Assembly: GCA_017512145.1 (NCBI GenBank)
Contig: JAFWHB010000002.1
Location: 1 to 64,000, forward strand
DNA from: Mogibacterium sp.
Lineage (GTDB): Bacteria > Bacillota > Clostridia > Peptostreptococcales > Anaerovoracaceae
DNA: 64,000 nucleotides
Reading direction: 5' to 3'
The translations under genes were made by a program, and so were the position numbers. This document shows positions 20,641 through 30,700 of the stretch, in pieces. The notes under the pieces are model-generated. The model searched no databases. It saw only the letters and a list, made by a program, of their open reading frames with translations, and was not told where the DNA came from. How positions within the stretch are numbered: the first letter of the stretch is position 1; every line of letters begins with the position of its first letter.

Positions 20641-20859
20641 ATGACTAAGATACAGAACACATCGGATATAGGAAGAGCGATCAGGGCGAGGCGCAGAGAA
20701 CTTGGCTATACACAGGCATTTCTCGCAGAATATGCAGGAGTGAGCAACAGTTTTATCTCTGAGCTTGAGAATGGCAAGCCGACTGTGCAGCTTGACAAGG
20801 TGATGTATATCATCAGCCTGCTTGGAATGGATCTTGTCATTGCAAGAAGAGGTGAGTGA
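20641..20859 (+). CDS. HipB-like XRE-family antitoxin/repressor
   Basis: A 72-aa DNA-binding protein with a Cro/CI-type helix-turn-helix: TQAFLAEYAGVSNSFISELE spans the HTH, and ENGKPTVQLDKV completes the fold. It probably neutralises the downstream kinase and represses the shared promoter at the three GTCGNNCGAC sites. An ATG at 20629 is in frame, but it lies about 4 nt after the predicted transcription start; GAGG six bases before the ATG at 20641 supports the latter. The gene ends 2 bp before the HipA-like start. Confidence 0.88.
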   Translation: MTKIQNTSDIGRAIRARRRELGYTQAFLAEYAGVSNSFISELENGKPTVQLDKVMYIISLLGMDLVIARRGE

Positions 20860-20861
20860 CT

Positions 20862-22160
20862 ATGAGACAGCTATACGTTTCGATCGAGAATGATGGACGA
20901 ATGAGGGAAGTTGGCTGTATCAGCGGCAACTCAGAATATGATGCGACTTTTTCTTATTCAGATGACTATCTGTCTTCACCTGCAGCAAGGCCGATCTCAA
21001 TCAGTCTGCCACTGAGACCTGAGCCGTATGGCCCTGAGGCGACCGGTAATTTTTTTGAAGGTCTGCTTCCTGAAGGATTCCTCAGGCGGAAGATAGCTGA
21101 GAATAATAGAACTGATTCGGGTGGGTATTTCGATCTTCTCACCATACTTGGTGCTGAATGTCTGGGAGCTGTCCAGATCGTTGGGGATAATTATCATGAG
21201 CTGACACCTGAATACAGACCTCTTGATCATGACCTTATGTGCAGACTTGCGACTGAAGGCGCTACTGTCTCAGCTGATCTGGTAGTTGAGACTCATCTGT
21301 CACTGACAGGTGCATCGGGCAAAGTAGGTGTTTACCGTTCTGCTGACGGGAAGTGGTATCTCCCTGTAGGTACTGCTCCGAGCACTCATATTCTCAAGCA
21401 GAGCCACATAAGATATGACCACATAGTTCAGAATGAGCAGCTTGCTCTTAAGACAGCATCTGTCCTCGGCATAGAGACCCCGGAAAGTGAGATCATCCAG
21501 CGTGAGGGCAGTGGGAACAATAAGAGATCCGTTATAAGAAGTAAAGACGGAACAGTGCTTCTTGCCACAAGACGTTTTGACAGGATAATTCCGGAGAACG
21601 CACCGCTTATCGACGGACTGCCGGTACCAAGGAGGCTGCATCAGGAGGATTTTGCCCAGGCAATGGGAATTCCGTCCTCGAACAAGTATGAGCATGCAGG
21701 AGATGAACATATGAAGAGGATGTTCGACATGCTCAGGCAATACTCCGCATCACCAATCGAAGACCAGATGAAGCTGTGGGACATCATAGTCTTCCACTAT
21801 CTGATAGGCAATACTGACGGACATATCAAGAATTTCTCGCTTCTGTATGACAGCAGTCTTGGTTCTGTAAGGCTTGCGCCTGCGTATGACATAGTAAGTA
21901 CGATTGTGTATGACTCACATTCCGAGCAGATGGCATTTAATATTGGCGGTGATACAGACTGGGATCAACTTGGAAGGGACAGCTTCGAAAGAGCAGCAGA
22001 GAGTATAGGACTCAATAATAAGATATTCATGCAGAGATTCGATGCAATGAAGGAAAGATTCATTCCGGCTCTTCTTCAGACTGCAGAGCAAATGCAGGCC
22101 GATGGATTTGACGAAGCACTGGATATCGCACATGTCATAATAGAGAAACATGGGTGGTAA
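20862..22160 (+). CDS. HipA-like Ser/Thr kinase toxin
   Basis: A 432-aa member of the HipA family, whose E. coli founder phosphorylates glutamyl-tRNA synthetase and induces persistence. An N-terminal HipA_N-type domain carries FFEGLLPEG (near 66-74). The kinase core has TGASGK (near 149), a Lys in HILKQ (near 173), the catalytic loop IGNTDGHIKNFSLL (near 313-326, Asp and Asn intact) and DIVST (near 343), the metal-binding Asp. All key residues are present, so it may be active. A GTG at 20856 is possible, but the ATG at 20862 follows AGAGGTGAG. Its stop abuts a convergent small gene. Confidence 0.9.
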   Translation: MRQLYVSIENDGRMREVGCISGNSEYDATFSYSDDYLSSPAARPISISLPLRPEPYGPEATGNFFEGLLPEGFLRRKIAENNRTDSGGYFDLLTILGAECLGAVQIVGDNYHELTPEYRPLDHDLMCRLATEGATVSADLVVETHLSLTGASGKVGVYRSADGKWYLPVGTAPSTHILKQSHIRYDHIVQNEQLALKTASVLGIETPESEIIQREGSGNNKRSVIRSKDGTVLLATRRFDRIIPENAPLIDGLPVPRRLHQEDFAQAMGIPSSNKYEHAGDEHMKRMFDMLRQYSASPIEDQMKLWDIIVFHYLIGNTDGHIKNFSLLYDSSLGSVRLAPAYDIVSTIVYDSHSEQMAFNIGGDTDWDQLGRDSFERAAESIGLNNKIFMQRFDAMKERFIPALLQTAEQMQADGFDEALDIAHVIIEKHGW

Positions 22161-22403
22161 TCAGGCACCACCTGAGAGGAAGTTAAGGAAGAATCCTTTA
22201 TAGAATTCATCAGCTCCGGGACCATCTATCAAGACTCTGGTGGATGGGAACTCAAGATGGCCAATAAGGCGGGGCGGCAGAGCCTCGAGCACGACAATAC
22301 ATTCAGGCAGCGTATAAGTGCTGCCTGTTTTTATTGCGCCGCAGGTGAGAATATAATTCTCGACCTGCTCATATGGATAGCTCCACTTCTCGTCGTAAGT
22401 CAT
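22161..22403 (-). CDS. Small hypothetical protein, convergent with the HipA-like gene
   Basis: An 80-aa soluble protein with a balanced, protein-like composition (start MTYDEKWSYPYEQVENYIL; end FYKGFFLNFLSGGA) and no recognised family. A TATAAT lies upstream on this strand (22443-22448), but the -35 and the ribosome binding site are weak. Its stop codon directly abuts the HipA-like stop. Both stops fall in the loop of a GGTGGT/ACCACC hairpin, which could serve both transcripts. Real coding status is likely but not certain. Confidence 0.55.
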   Translation of the reverse strand: MTYDEKWSYPYEQVENYILTCGAIKTGSTYTLPECIVVLEALPPRLIGHLEFPSTRVLIDGPGADEFYKGFFLNFLSGGA

Positions 22404-22573
22404 GATATTTCAATGCTAAAGCAGGTCGTTTTGTCGATAATGATTATACAGTAAACACAGCTATGCTGAAAGCAATTTGAAAATGTCAGACAAGTGTATG
22501 GCTCGCCTTATTTTCTTATACCTTTTTGGAATGTATCAAATCTTCTTTTGTTGTATATCTGATTCCAAATTAT

Positions 22574-22582
22574 TGATATAAT
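22574..22582 (+). promoter_or_regulatory. Extended -10 promoter for the NTPase operon
   Basis: TG-A-TATAAT (22574-22582) forms an extended -10 element about 55 bp before the NTPase start codon; there is no good -35. The preceding 22404-22573 is AT-rich and shows no other gene. Confidence 0.5.
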
Positions 22583-22637
22583 CTATTAAATTGGTAAAAT
22601 AAGTGTATAGTTTTTTCTTTCTGAGTGGAGAACCGGC

Positions 22638-23168
22638 ATGAAGAGACATATCGTGATAGCAGGCAAGAGACATGTCGGAAAGACAACACTTGTCAATCGT
22701 ATACTTGACGATAACAATGTTCCTGTCTATGGATTCAGAACCGCACCCGGCAAGAGTCTGAGGCAGGGATACAGATCATTTTTCATGCATCCTGCGGGCG
22801 CTCCTGAGAGATTCGAGTCTGAGGAGAACCACATCGGGGACGGCAATGGCATCAAACCTGTCGGATATCCTGAGGTGTTCGACTCTTATGGTCTTAAGTG
22901 CCTTGAAGCTAAGCCTGACGGAGTGATAGTCATGGATGAGCTCGGGTTCATGGAGAAGGATGCGGAGCTATTCTGCAACAGGATACTTGAGCTCTTCGAC
23001 GGAGATATTCCGATTCTTGCTACAGCTAAGGAAGGACATGACATAGAACTTCTGAACAGGATATTCGAACATCCTAATGCAGAAGTATTCCATATAAATA
23101 CAGATAACCGTGATGAACTCTATGACACTATCAGCGCTTTGATCCGAGAGAGGGGTGGACTCGTATGA
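22638..23168 (+). CDS. THEP1-type nucleoside-triphosphatase (NTPase_1)
   Basis: A 176-aa P-loop NTPase. Walker A is GKRHVGKTT (residues 8-16) and Walker B with the family signature is VIVMDELGFME (near 95-105). This matches the archaeal/bacterial THEP1 group of small NTPases with broad nucleotide specificity and no settled role. GGAG lies upstream of the ATG. Its stop codon overlaps the start of the next gene (ATGA), so a cytoplasmic NTPase is translationally coupled to an exported surface protein. It appears to head the surface-protein/import region, which suggests a regulatory or cofactor-handling role there (inference). Confidence 0.87.
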   Translation: MKRHIVIAGKRHVGKTTLVNRILDDNNVPVYGFRTAPGKSLRQGYRSFFMHPAGAPERFESEENHIGDGNGIKPVGYPEVFDSYGLKCLEAKPDGVIVMDELGFMEKDAELFCNRILELFDGDIPILATAKEGHDIELLNRIFEHPNAEVFHINTDNRDELYDTISALIRERGGLV

Positions 23169-24712
23169 AGTTATGCTCTGGTACTGACAGACACTCACAC
23201 ACAGCAGTGAAGAAGACCACGATGCTCATGGCCTTATTTGCCGCTGTTTTTTTAGTTGCTTTATTTTCCATCGCGGATGTTCAGCAGGTATACGCAGCAG
23301 GAGACACGGTTCTGACAGTCAAACTTAATGGGGAGATAATGCATGAGTTCACTGCCGATGACCTCGATGCAATAGCTGTAGGCGAAGGAGACAGGTTATA
23401 CACTTATTCGTCATGGAACACTTATCCGACCTATAAGACTAAGTCAGTCAATGGCCCATCAGTCCTTGGCATTCTTAAAGCTGCGGGAGTTTACGACAGC
23501 CTTTCATCTGATTCAACCTTGTTATTTACAGATGGTGCATATAAGGCATCTTTTACAAAGTATCAATTACTCGAAGAACCACGCTATTATTATCCGAACG
23601 GCAAATCAGCCAAACCAACAGAAGGTCCTGCTCCTGAAGAATCATATGAAGGAGCGGTTAAAGTAGATGCTATTGTTTTCAATTCAGGCGCTAATGACGG
23701 CCTTGTTCTGCTTGTTGGACAGGCTGCTCCTAATGATGAGAACAACCCTGCATTTGTTCAGTATCTTAATACAATAGATATTTCTACAGCAGGAATTCAG
23801 AAGTGTGATCTGCCGGTACCTTCTATTGCGAGTGATTCATTTTGCAGCAAAGGGCAGACCATCGACTTTGGCAATGCAAATAAGAACCTTGAATATGTCT
23901 ACTATACACTTGATGGTAGCGAGCCGGACTATGGAAGCCAGCTGTATAACAGCGGCATGAATCAGGGCATAGTAACAGCACCTAAGCTTCCTGATTACGG
24001 AGATTACACCATCAAGGTCAAAGTCAAAGGCTATGGCAAAGCAGACAGCGATGTCGGTACATATACATATCATGTAAGACCAGAGACGCCTGCCGGCATT
24101 TCAGTTTCTGCTGAATACAATCAGATAAGTCTGTCTTGGAGTGAAGTTCCCGGTGCAGAGAGATATAACGTGTACAGGTCAGTGGCCGGAGGCGATTATG
24201 CTCTTTGCGCCAGTGTCGGAACAGGGACGCTGACCCTAAGTTTCACTCCTGTTACTGCCGGCACATTGTACTCATTTAAGGTCACAGCTGTAGGCACTGC
24301 GCAGGATGGATCAGTATTTGAGAGCAATTTCTCGCAGGCTGCAAGTATTGTGGCTCCATCGCAAGTGACCCCGGTTATATTCAATCCTGAGCCGGGACCT
24401 ACGGAAATTCAGGACCTCAAGGCTGTCAAGATTTCCAAGCCTAAGGCAGCTAAGAAGAAGGTCACTGTCAAGTGGAAGAAGGTATCCAAGAAGGATCAGA
24501 AGAAGATCGGTGGCATAGAGATCCAGGTAGCGACAGACTCAGACTTTGTAAATATCGTCAAGTCTACAACCGCTCAGAAGTCGAGGACTAGCAAGACCAT
24601 CAAGGGTCTCAGGAGCAAGACCACATACTGGGTGCGCATCCGCGCATACAAGAATGCCGCAGACGGCAAACATGTATCCGCATGGAAGACCAAGAAAGTT
24701 AAGGTCAAATAA
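23165..24712 (+). CDS. Secreted protein: SUOX-like domain, chitobiase-type domain and fibronectin-like domains
   Basis: A 515-aa exported protein. A 15-residue basic lead, a hydrophobic segment and VYAAGD (near 45) form the signal. Residues ~45-200 resemble the sulfite-oxidase-fold 'oxidoreductase molybdopterin' domain (SVNGPSVLGILKAAGV is like the GVPL-x-DLL block), but without a cysteine, so cofactor binding is doubtful. Residues ~210-305 look like a CHB_HEX_C_1 domain (YYTLDGSEPDYGS), then come FN3-like modules (~310-400) and a Lys-rich FN3-like C-terminus (~425-515) suited to binding anionic wall polymers. The start is coupled to the NTPase gene. The giant protein gene follows after 38 bp. 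Confidence 0.82.
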   Translation: MKLCSGTDRHSHTAVKKTTMLMALFAAVFLVALFSIADVQQVYAAGDTVLTVKLNGEIMHEFTADDLDAIAVGEGDRLYTYSSWNTYPTYKTKSVNGPSVLGILKAAGVYDSLSSDSTLLFTDGAYKASFTKYQLLEEPRYYYPNGKSAKPTEGPAPEESYEGAVKVDAIVFNSGANDGLVLLVGQAAPNDENNPAFVQYLNTIDISTAGIQKCDLPVPSIASDSFCSKGQTIDFGNANKNLEYVYYTLDGSEPDYGSQLYNSGMNQGIVTAPKLPDYGDYTIKVKVKGYGKADSDVGTYTYHVRPETPAGISVSAEYNQISLSWSEVPGAERYNVYRSVAGGDYALCASVGTGTLTLSFTPVTAGTLYSFKVTAVGTAQDGSVFESNFSQAASIVAPSQVTPVIFNPEPGPTEIQDLKAVKISKPKAAKKKVTVKWKKVSKKDQKKIGGIEIQVATDSDFVNIVKSTTAQKSRTSKTIKGLRSKTTYWVRIRAYKNAADGKHVSAWKTKKVKVK

Positions 24713-24750
24713 GGTAATGGAAGTTATTGCTGGTATTGAAGGAGGGTTAT

Positions 24751-27700
24751 ATGTTAACTGGTGGACGAAGAAGGAACATTTTGACTAAGGCAGCGGCATT
24801 ATTGCTGTCCTTTGCGATGGTCCTGACAATGATGCCGATGCTGGCAATGCCGGTATTTGCGGCAGAAGGTGACACCTATGCAACCAGTAAGCCCGCTCTG
24901 GTAGTGACCGGAAAAGGACTTATAGGTGATGACGGTGTCTATAGTACTTCGAACGTATCACTTGAAAAGTCGTATACGCTCGATGAACTGAAGAACTTTG
25001 GAGACGGAGTTGTAGCAGGTCAGAAGTATTCTGCTATGAAATCCAAGACGCCATTCTCAAAGAATTATTATCTTGTTGACGGCGTCAAAGTATCAGCGCT
25101 TCTTGGTAAGCAGGAGGCAGATATCTCAAATGATGTCTTCGTTGAGGCGACAGACGGCTATGCAGTGCAGTTCCTCCAGAGTGGTACATACACTAATGGC
25201 AAGACAAGAACTGTAGGGCTCAATCAGCCACGTTACTTCTATGACTTTGCCTCAGAAGCTAAGGGCGAACAGGTACCTGCAGTTATCGGATGGGCAGATG
25301 CACATACAGATAACAATGATGGCTCCGTTCCTGCCGGTTTGCCGGAAGGCAATACCTCAGAACTCGGATTCCTGAGACTGTATGTGGGCCAGCTTGGAGA
25401 AGAAGCATCAGGCGCCGGTGCAGGTGACATGAACCAGCCTCTTTTCAATGGAGGCTCTGATGCTACGGTATATAAGGTCCAGGAGGGTGATGCCATCACT
25501 GAGGCAGTACTGACCGTGGGCAGCAAGTCATATACACGTGCAGAGGTCCTGCTGATGGATTTCGCTGAGGCGGATTTCACATACGCAACCTCGAGCGGCT
25601 CGGCAACAGACCATGTACGCGGTGTCCCGATGTCTGTTCTTCTTGATGGATATAATGATACAGACGTAGTCACATTCGAAGCAGCAGACGGATATGGTGT
25701 TGCAGCTACTGGCTATACGGTCAAGCAGCTTAAGGACAATGGCTATATGCTGGCATACGAGAAGGGCACCAGTGCATCTGATCTTGCCGGTATATATGAG
25801 ACTGCCAAGAAGGATGCCAGCAAGTACGGATTCTTCCGCCTGTATGGCTCGGATGAGAATGGCAAGCCGGCCAAACTCGTCAATAAGATCAGTGTATCCA
25901 CTGAATCCGGAGAGGACTATTCGAACAGCCCTTACAAGCACATCACTAACGGTGGACAGGGTGGAGACAGTCCATATAATATCGATTCCATAACAGGAGC
26001 TACTCTGACCGTAGAAGGACCTGGAGTGAAGACCAGTGTTCCGGTCTCAGTACGTGATCTTGAAGGAAGAGATGCCGGTATCAAGAGAGCTGTATATACC
26101 GACAAACGCGACGGCAGCAACATAACAAGAAAATACGAAGGAATAGATCTGTACTACATCCTTCATAATATGTCGAGCGGCGATAATGGGATTCAGCTCA
26201 CGGATAATGCAAGGAAGGTACAGATCAAGAACAGGAACCGTAATACAATCGCAGAGTTCACTTTGGATCAGGTCGAAGAGGCGCACAACAGTGAGACTCC
26301 AATCATCGTTGCTTACGGAACTGCCTATACAGATGAACACAAGATAAGTCCATTTGTCTTTGACAAAGGTACCGGTGCGGATTCGGATCTTGGCAACGAA
26401 GACGGCTGTATCAAGCTTGTATACAACAAGGATTCAATAACAGGAGATACCAATACCGGATATACCAAGTTCGGCAACATGGCGTATATCTATGTTGCTG
26501 AGGCTGAGACTCCTGGATACAAGCATGATAAGGATCCGTATCAGTCACCGGATATATCGAACTATATTCTGACTGTTACAGGAGACAAGATCGGAAGAGA
26601 AGTCAACTACACTGTCAAGCAGCTTGAAGATATGGTGGCTTATGACAGTGAGGGCAAGCCGGATAACAACGGTATGGGATACCGTGATGAATACAGTCTG
26701 GCCAACTCCACATACTGGTATGTCAATGAATATGAGGGCGTCCAGCTGTGGAAGCTCCTCCTCAGATCCGGACTCGATGCAGGCCTTGCAACTGATGATG
26801 AGACATTGGTCAGCTCAACAGCTACAGACGGCTATGCTGCTACCGATAAGTTCACCATCAAGCAGGTAGCAGATCCACAGAGCTTCGGATTCTATGAGAA
26901 GAATCCTGCTGACCCTAATGAGCAGGGCTGGTCGGATGAGAATAATGAAGTGATGCGTGATGCTGATCATCCTAATGGAGATCTGATCGCAAGAGGTTAT
27001 CCTGTACTCGTAGCTTATGGTGTCAATGGCTATCCATATGTAGAGAAGAGTTCGCAGGATGGTTATCTCTCAGGACTTCAGAATGATGGAGGTCCGCTGC
27101 GCGTTATCTCAGGAAAGAAGCAGTACAACCATCCTAACGGATCCAACCAGGCTAAGCTGCTTGATAAGATCATTGTAGGCACCAACGATTATCACTACAG
27201 TACACATAAGTATCACAGTGATTCAGTCTATACAGGCATGGCAGATAATGAGCTCAGCATCAGGATCCTGAACGGAGCTGATGCAGATGCGCCTGTACTC
27301 AAGGATCTGACTTACAAGGTCGGAGATATTGAGGAACTGATTTACAGTGGAAATCTTACAACAGATCAGCTCAAGCAGGCTAAGGTCAAGACCTTCTATC
27401 AGCTCACGAAGGGCAGCAGTGCTTATAGTGACCTGTATGAAGGAATCGATCTGAACTACTTCCTCAAGAATATCGTAGAGCTTCCTGGATATAAGGGAAC
27501 TATCACATTCAGTAACGGAACAGCTGAACTGTCACTGAATCTTGAAGATGTTCTTGCAGTAACAGATGGCAGCAATACCGAGACTGGTATGACAGGTCTT
27601 GCACCGCTTCTTGCATACGGCAAGAACGGCGCACCTATGGTTGTAGACAAGAATGCAGAAGGATATCAGAAGTCGATCACTCTTGGCGAGGGTACTGAAT

Positions 27701-30700
27701 ATGAGAACTCTATAACAGTCAAGAATGATGGAGGTCCTCTGGCTGTTCTCTTCCCGCATACGGATAACAGCGTATCTGATCAGAGCCTGACAAATGTGAC
27801 ATCGATCACAATCAATCTGTCAGCTGATAAATACGCTCATACCAAGGCTCCGTATAATGCATTCGCAGATTATGCGGTCACTATCGGCGGAGAAGGTACA
27901 AGGCTTGGAGCAGAAGGCAAAGCATTTACTTTGTCAGAGCTCGAAGGCAAGCAGACCATCGCTTATACAGGAGACTACAGCATCCTCAACAGCAGTAACG
28001 TTCTCTCACAGACCAGGTACCGCGGAATCAATCTGTACTCGCTCCTTACATCAAGTGCGGTAGGACTTAAGAGCAATGCAGATAAGGTCGTTATCGGCAC
28101 TTCGGATGGGGAGAGTAAGGAATTCACTCTTTCACAGATAAGGAATACCTATGTAAATACCGCGACAGGAGAGACCGGCCTGCCAGTAATACTTGCTTAT
28201 GGTGTAGGTATAGCAGGTGCAGAGGACAAGGAAGACGGACTCCCTCTGGTAGCAGACAAGACTACCGAGAGCGGTTATGATGCCGGATACAAGAATAACG
28301 GCGGACCTGTAAGACTTGTAATCGGCCAGACAGAAGAGGGAGACATCAATAGCGGTAATAATCTTAAGTTTGTCAATTCGATCGAAGTAACAGCTTCTGA
28401 GATGACAAGCTGGAACCACAATACTTCTGAGGTTTACAAGCAGTACAGAGATGAGACTGTTCAGCTGGTTGTCAACGATAAGGACGGCAAGAATCTCTTC
28501 GATAAGACTTATACAGTAGGTGAGATCGAAGATAATACTTCACTTGTTGAGAGAATCGTTGCTACTGTCGTTCAGGAATATACCTGGGAGGGCATCAACT
28601 TCTGGAGATGGGTCAAGCAGGAAGCAGGATCTGTTGAAGGACTTGACGATCCTGTAACAGTCACTGTATTTGCTGCAGACGGCTTCAGTCAGGAGCTGAG
28701 AGCTAAGTTCGGTATTGAAGGACTCGAGACCGGCATCAAGGATGGTACTAATTATGTACCAATCATCCTGGCTTATGGTGTCGGAGGATACCCTCTGGTT
28801 ATCGGAGATAAAAAACATCCGGACGGAGAAGGTTATGATGCTGTTATAGGCAACAACGGAGGTCCGCTTAGACTTATAACCCATAATTCACAGGGAACAT
28901 CTCTGACATATGTAACGAAGATAGTTATCACAGTAGGCGACGGCAGCAGCCAGCCTGAAGAAAGAGCAGCCTTTACCATCAAGGGCGCAGGCTCTGAAGA
29001 TATCAAGCTGTCAGTAGAAGACATCATGAACACCAAGAACAGTGGAGGAGATGTCGTCGGACAGGCAGAAGCTTCATACACAAGCAAGAAGAACGGAACT
29101 GAAGAGGTCAAGGGTATATACCTTAAGAACCTGCTTGCTGCGCATGGCGTTACTAACGAGAATGCCACTATTACACTGAATGCTACTGATGGATATGAGA
29201 ACAGTGAAGCAAGTTATAAGGATATAACACTCAAGTCAGCCATCGAGCAGAAGTATTTCGTAGCATATCAGGTCAAGGATGCCGAGAGCGGAGCATGGAT
29301 CGATATTGCTGACAGCGATAACAAGGACGATCCTGAGGCAGGCAACATCACTCCTGTACGTATCTACAGAGAGTACAACGAAGCCCAGGGCAACGATCCT
29401 GCAGTTGACTGGCGCAACAGATGCACAAGCATTTCAGGCATCACTTTGTCCATACCTGAAGTAACTGTATTCAAGGAATATCCAACCAGCGGCGGCGTCA
29501 GATCCACATGGATGGATAAGGACAATACCATCTGGGTCGGAACATATGGCGGAGGTCTCTACAGCAAGAAGGGCGGAGAGACTGAGTTCTCAGTTATGAA
29601 CACCAAGAGCGACCCGGCTCTCAAGACAGACTTCACTTCTGCAGTAGCTGCAGACGCTGAAGGCGGCATCTGGGTCAGCCAGAATGCAAGCTATACACAG
29701 CCTGGTAACAATCAGGGCGTGATGTATATCAAGGATGGCAATGTCACTCAGTACACTGTAGAGGGCAATCCGGGCACTATTCCGGACAATTACGTTCAGG
29801 CTATCGAGGTCGGAAGTGACGGCAAAGTATGGTTCGGATCATTCGGAGGACTGACAATTTACGATCCTTCAAATGACAGTTGGGTAACATATACCAAGGC
29901 AGATAAGAACTTCCCTGCAACTTCAGTATGCACTATCACTCTTGATGGAGCTGACGGAGCCTGGATCGGATTCTATCCGGATGGATCAGGCACTGAAGCA
30001 GAACCATACGCAGGAGGATTCTGCCACATCACAGCAGACGGAACTGTCGGAACAACTGTTACAGCAGGAGGACCTGATGCACCAAGCTTTGCACAGTCAT
30101 GGGTACGCAGCATAGCTATCGATCAGAAGGGCACTGTATGGGCTGTAGCAGCCGGAACCAACATTGAAGACAATGTCGGCGGCGTTGTCTGGAAGATCAA
30201 GTCAGGAAGTACCGAACCTACAAGATACACAGGTAAAGAATTATTCCCTGCATATCTGAATGGCAGCAATACAACTGAAGTACGTGTTGTTTCGGTAGAC
30301 GCTGAAGGATCTCTCTGGTTCGGAACATCAGCTGACGGCGTTCTGAAGGTCGGCAACCCTAAGCTTAACGGCGATGGAACTATGACTGTCGATGCACAGT
30401 ACGCTAAGGAGACTGGATCCTGGAGTGCTGACAACATGAACAATGTTTACAGCATAGACTTCTGGAATGGCGGTACTGCATATGTTGGTACAGCAGGAGG
30501 CGTTCTTGTTCTCGGCGATGAGCCATCTGCACCGGAACCACCGGCACCTGTCGCTGATCTGACGATCACAGGTGACGCACTTGCAAAGGAAGCAGCATTC
30601 ACCATCAAAGAACTTAAGAATGCAGAGGGCATTGTAAAGTTAGATGCATCATTTAACTGGCAGAATTCTTCCGGTACTACAGGAACAGCTGTTGTACAGG

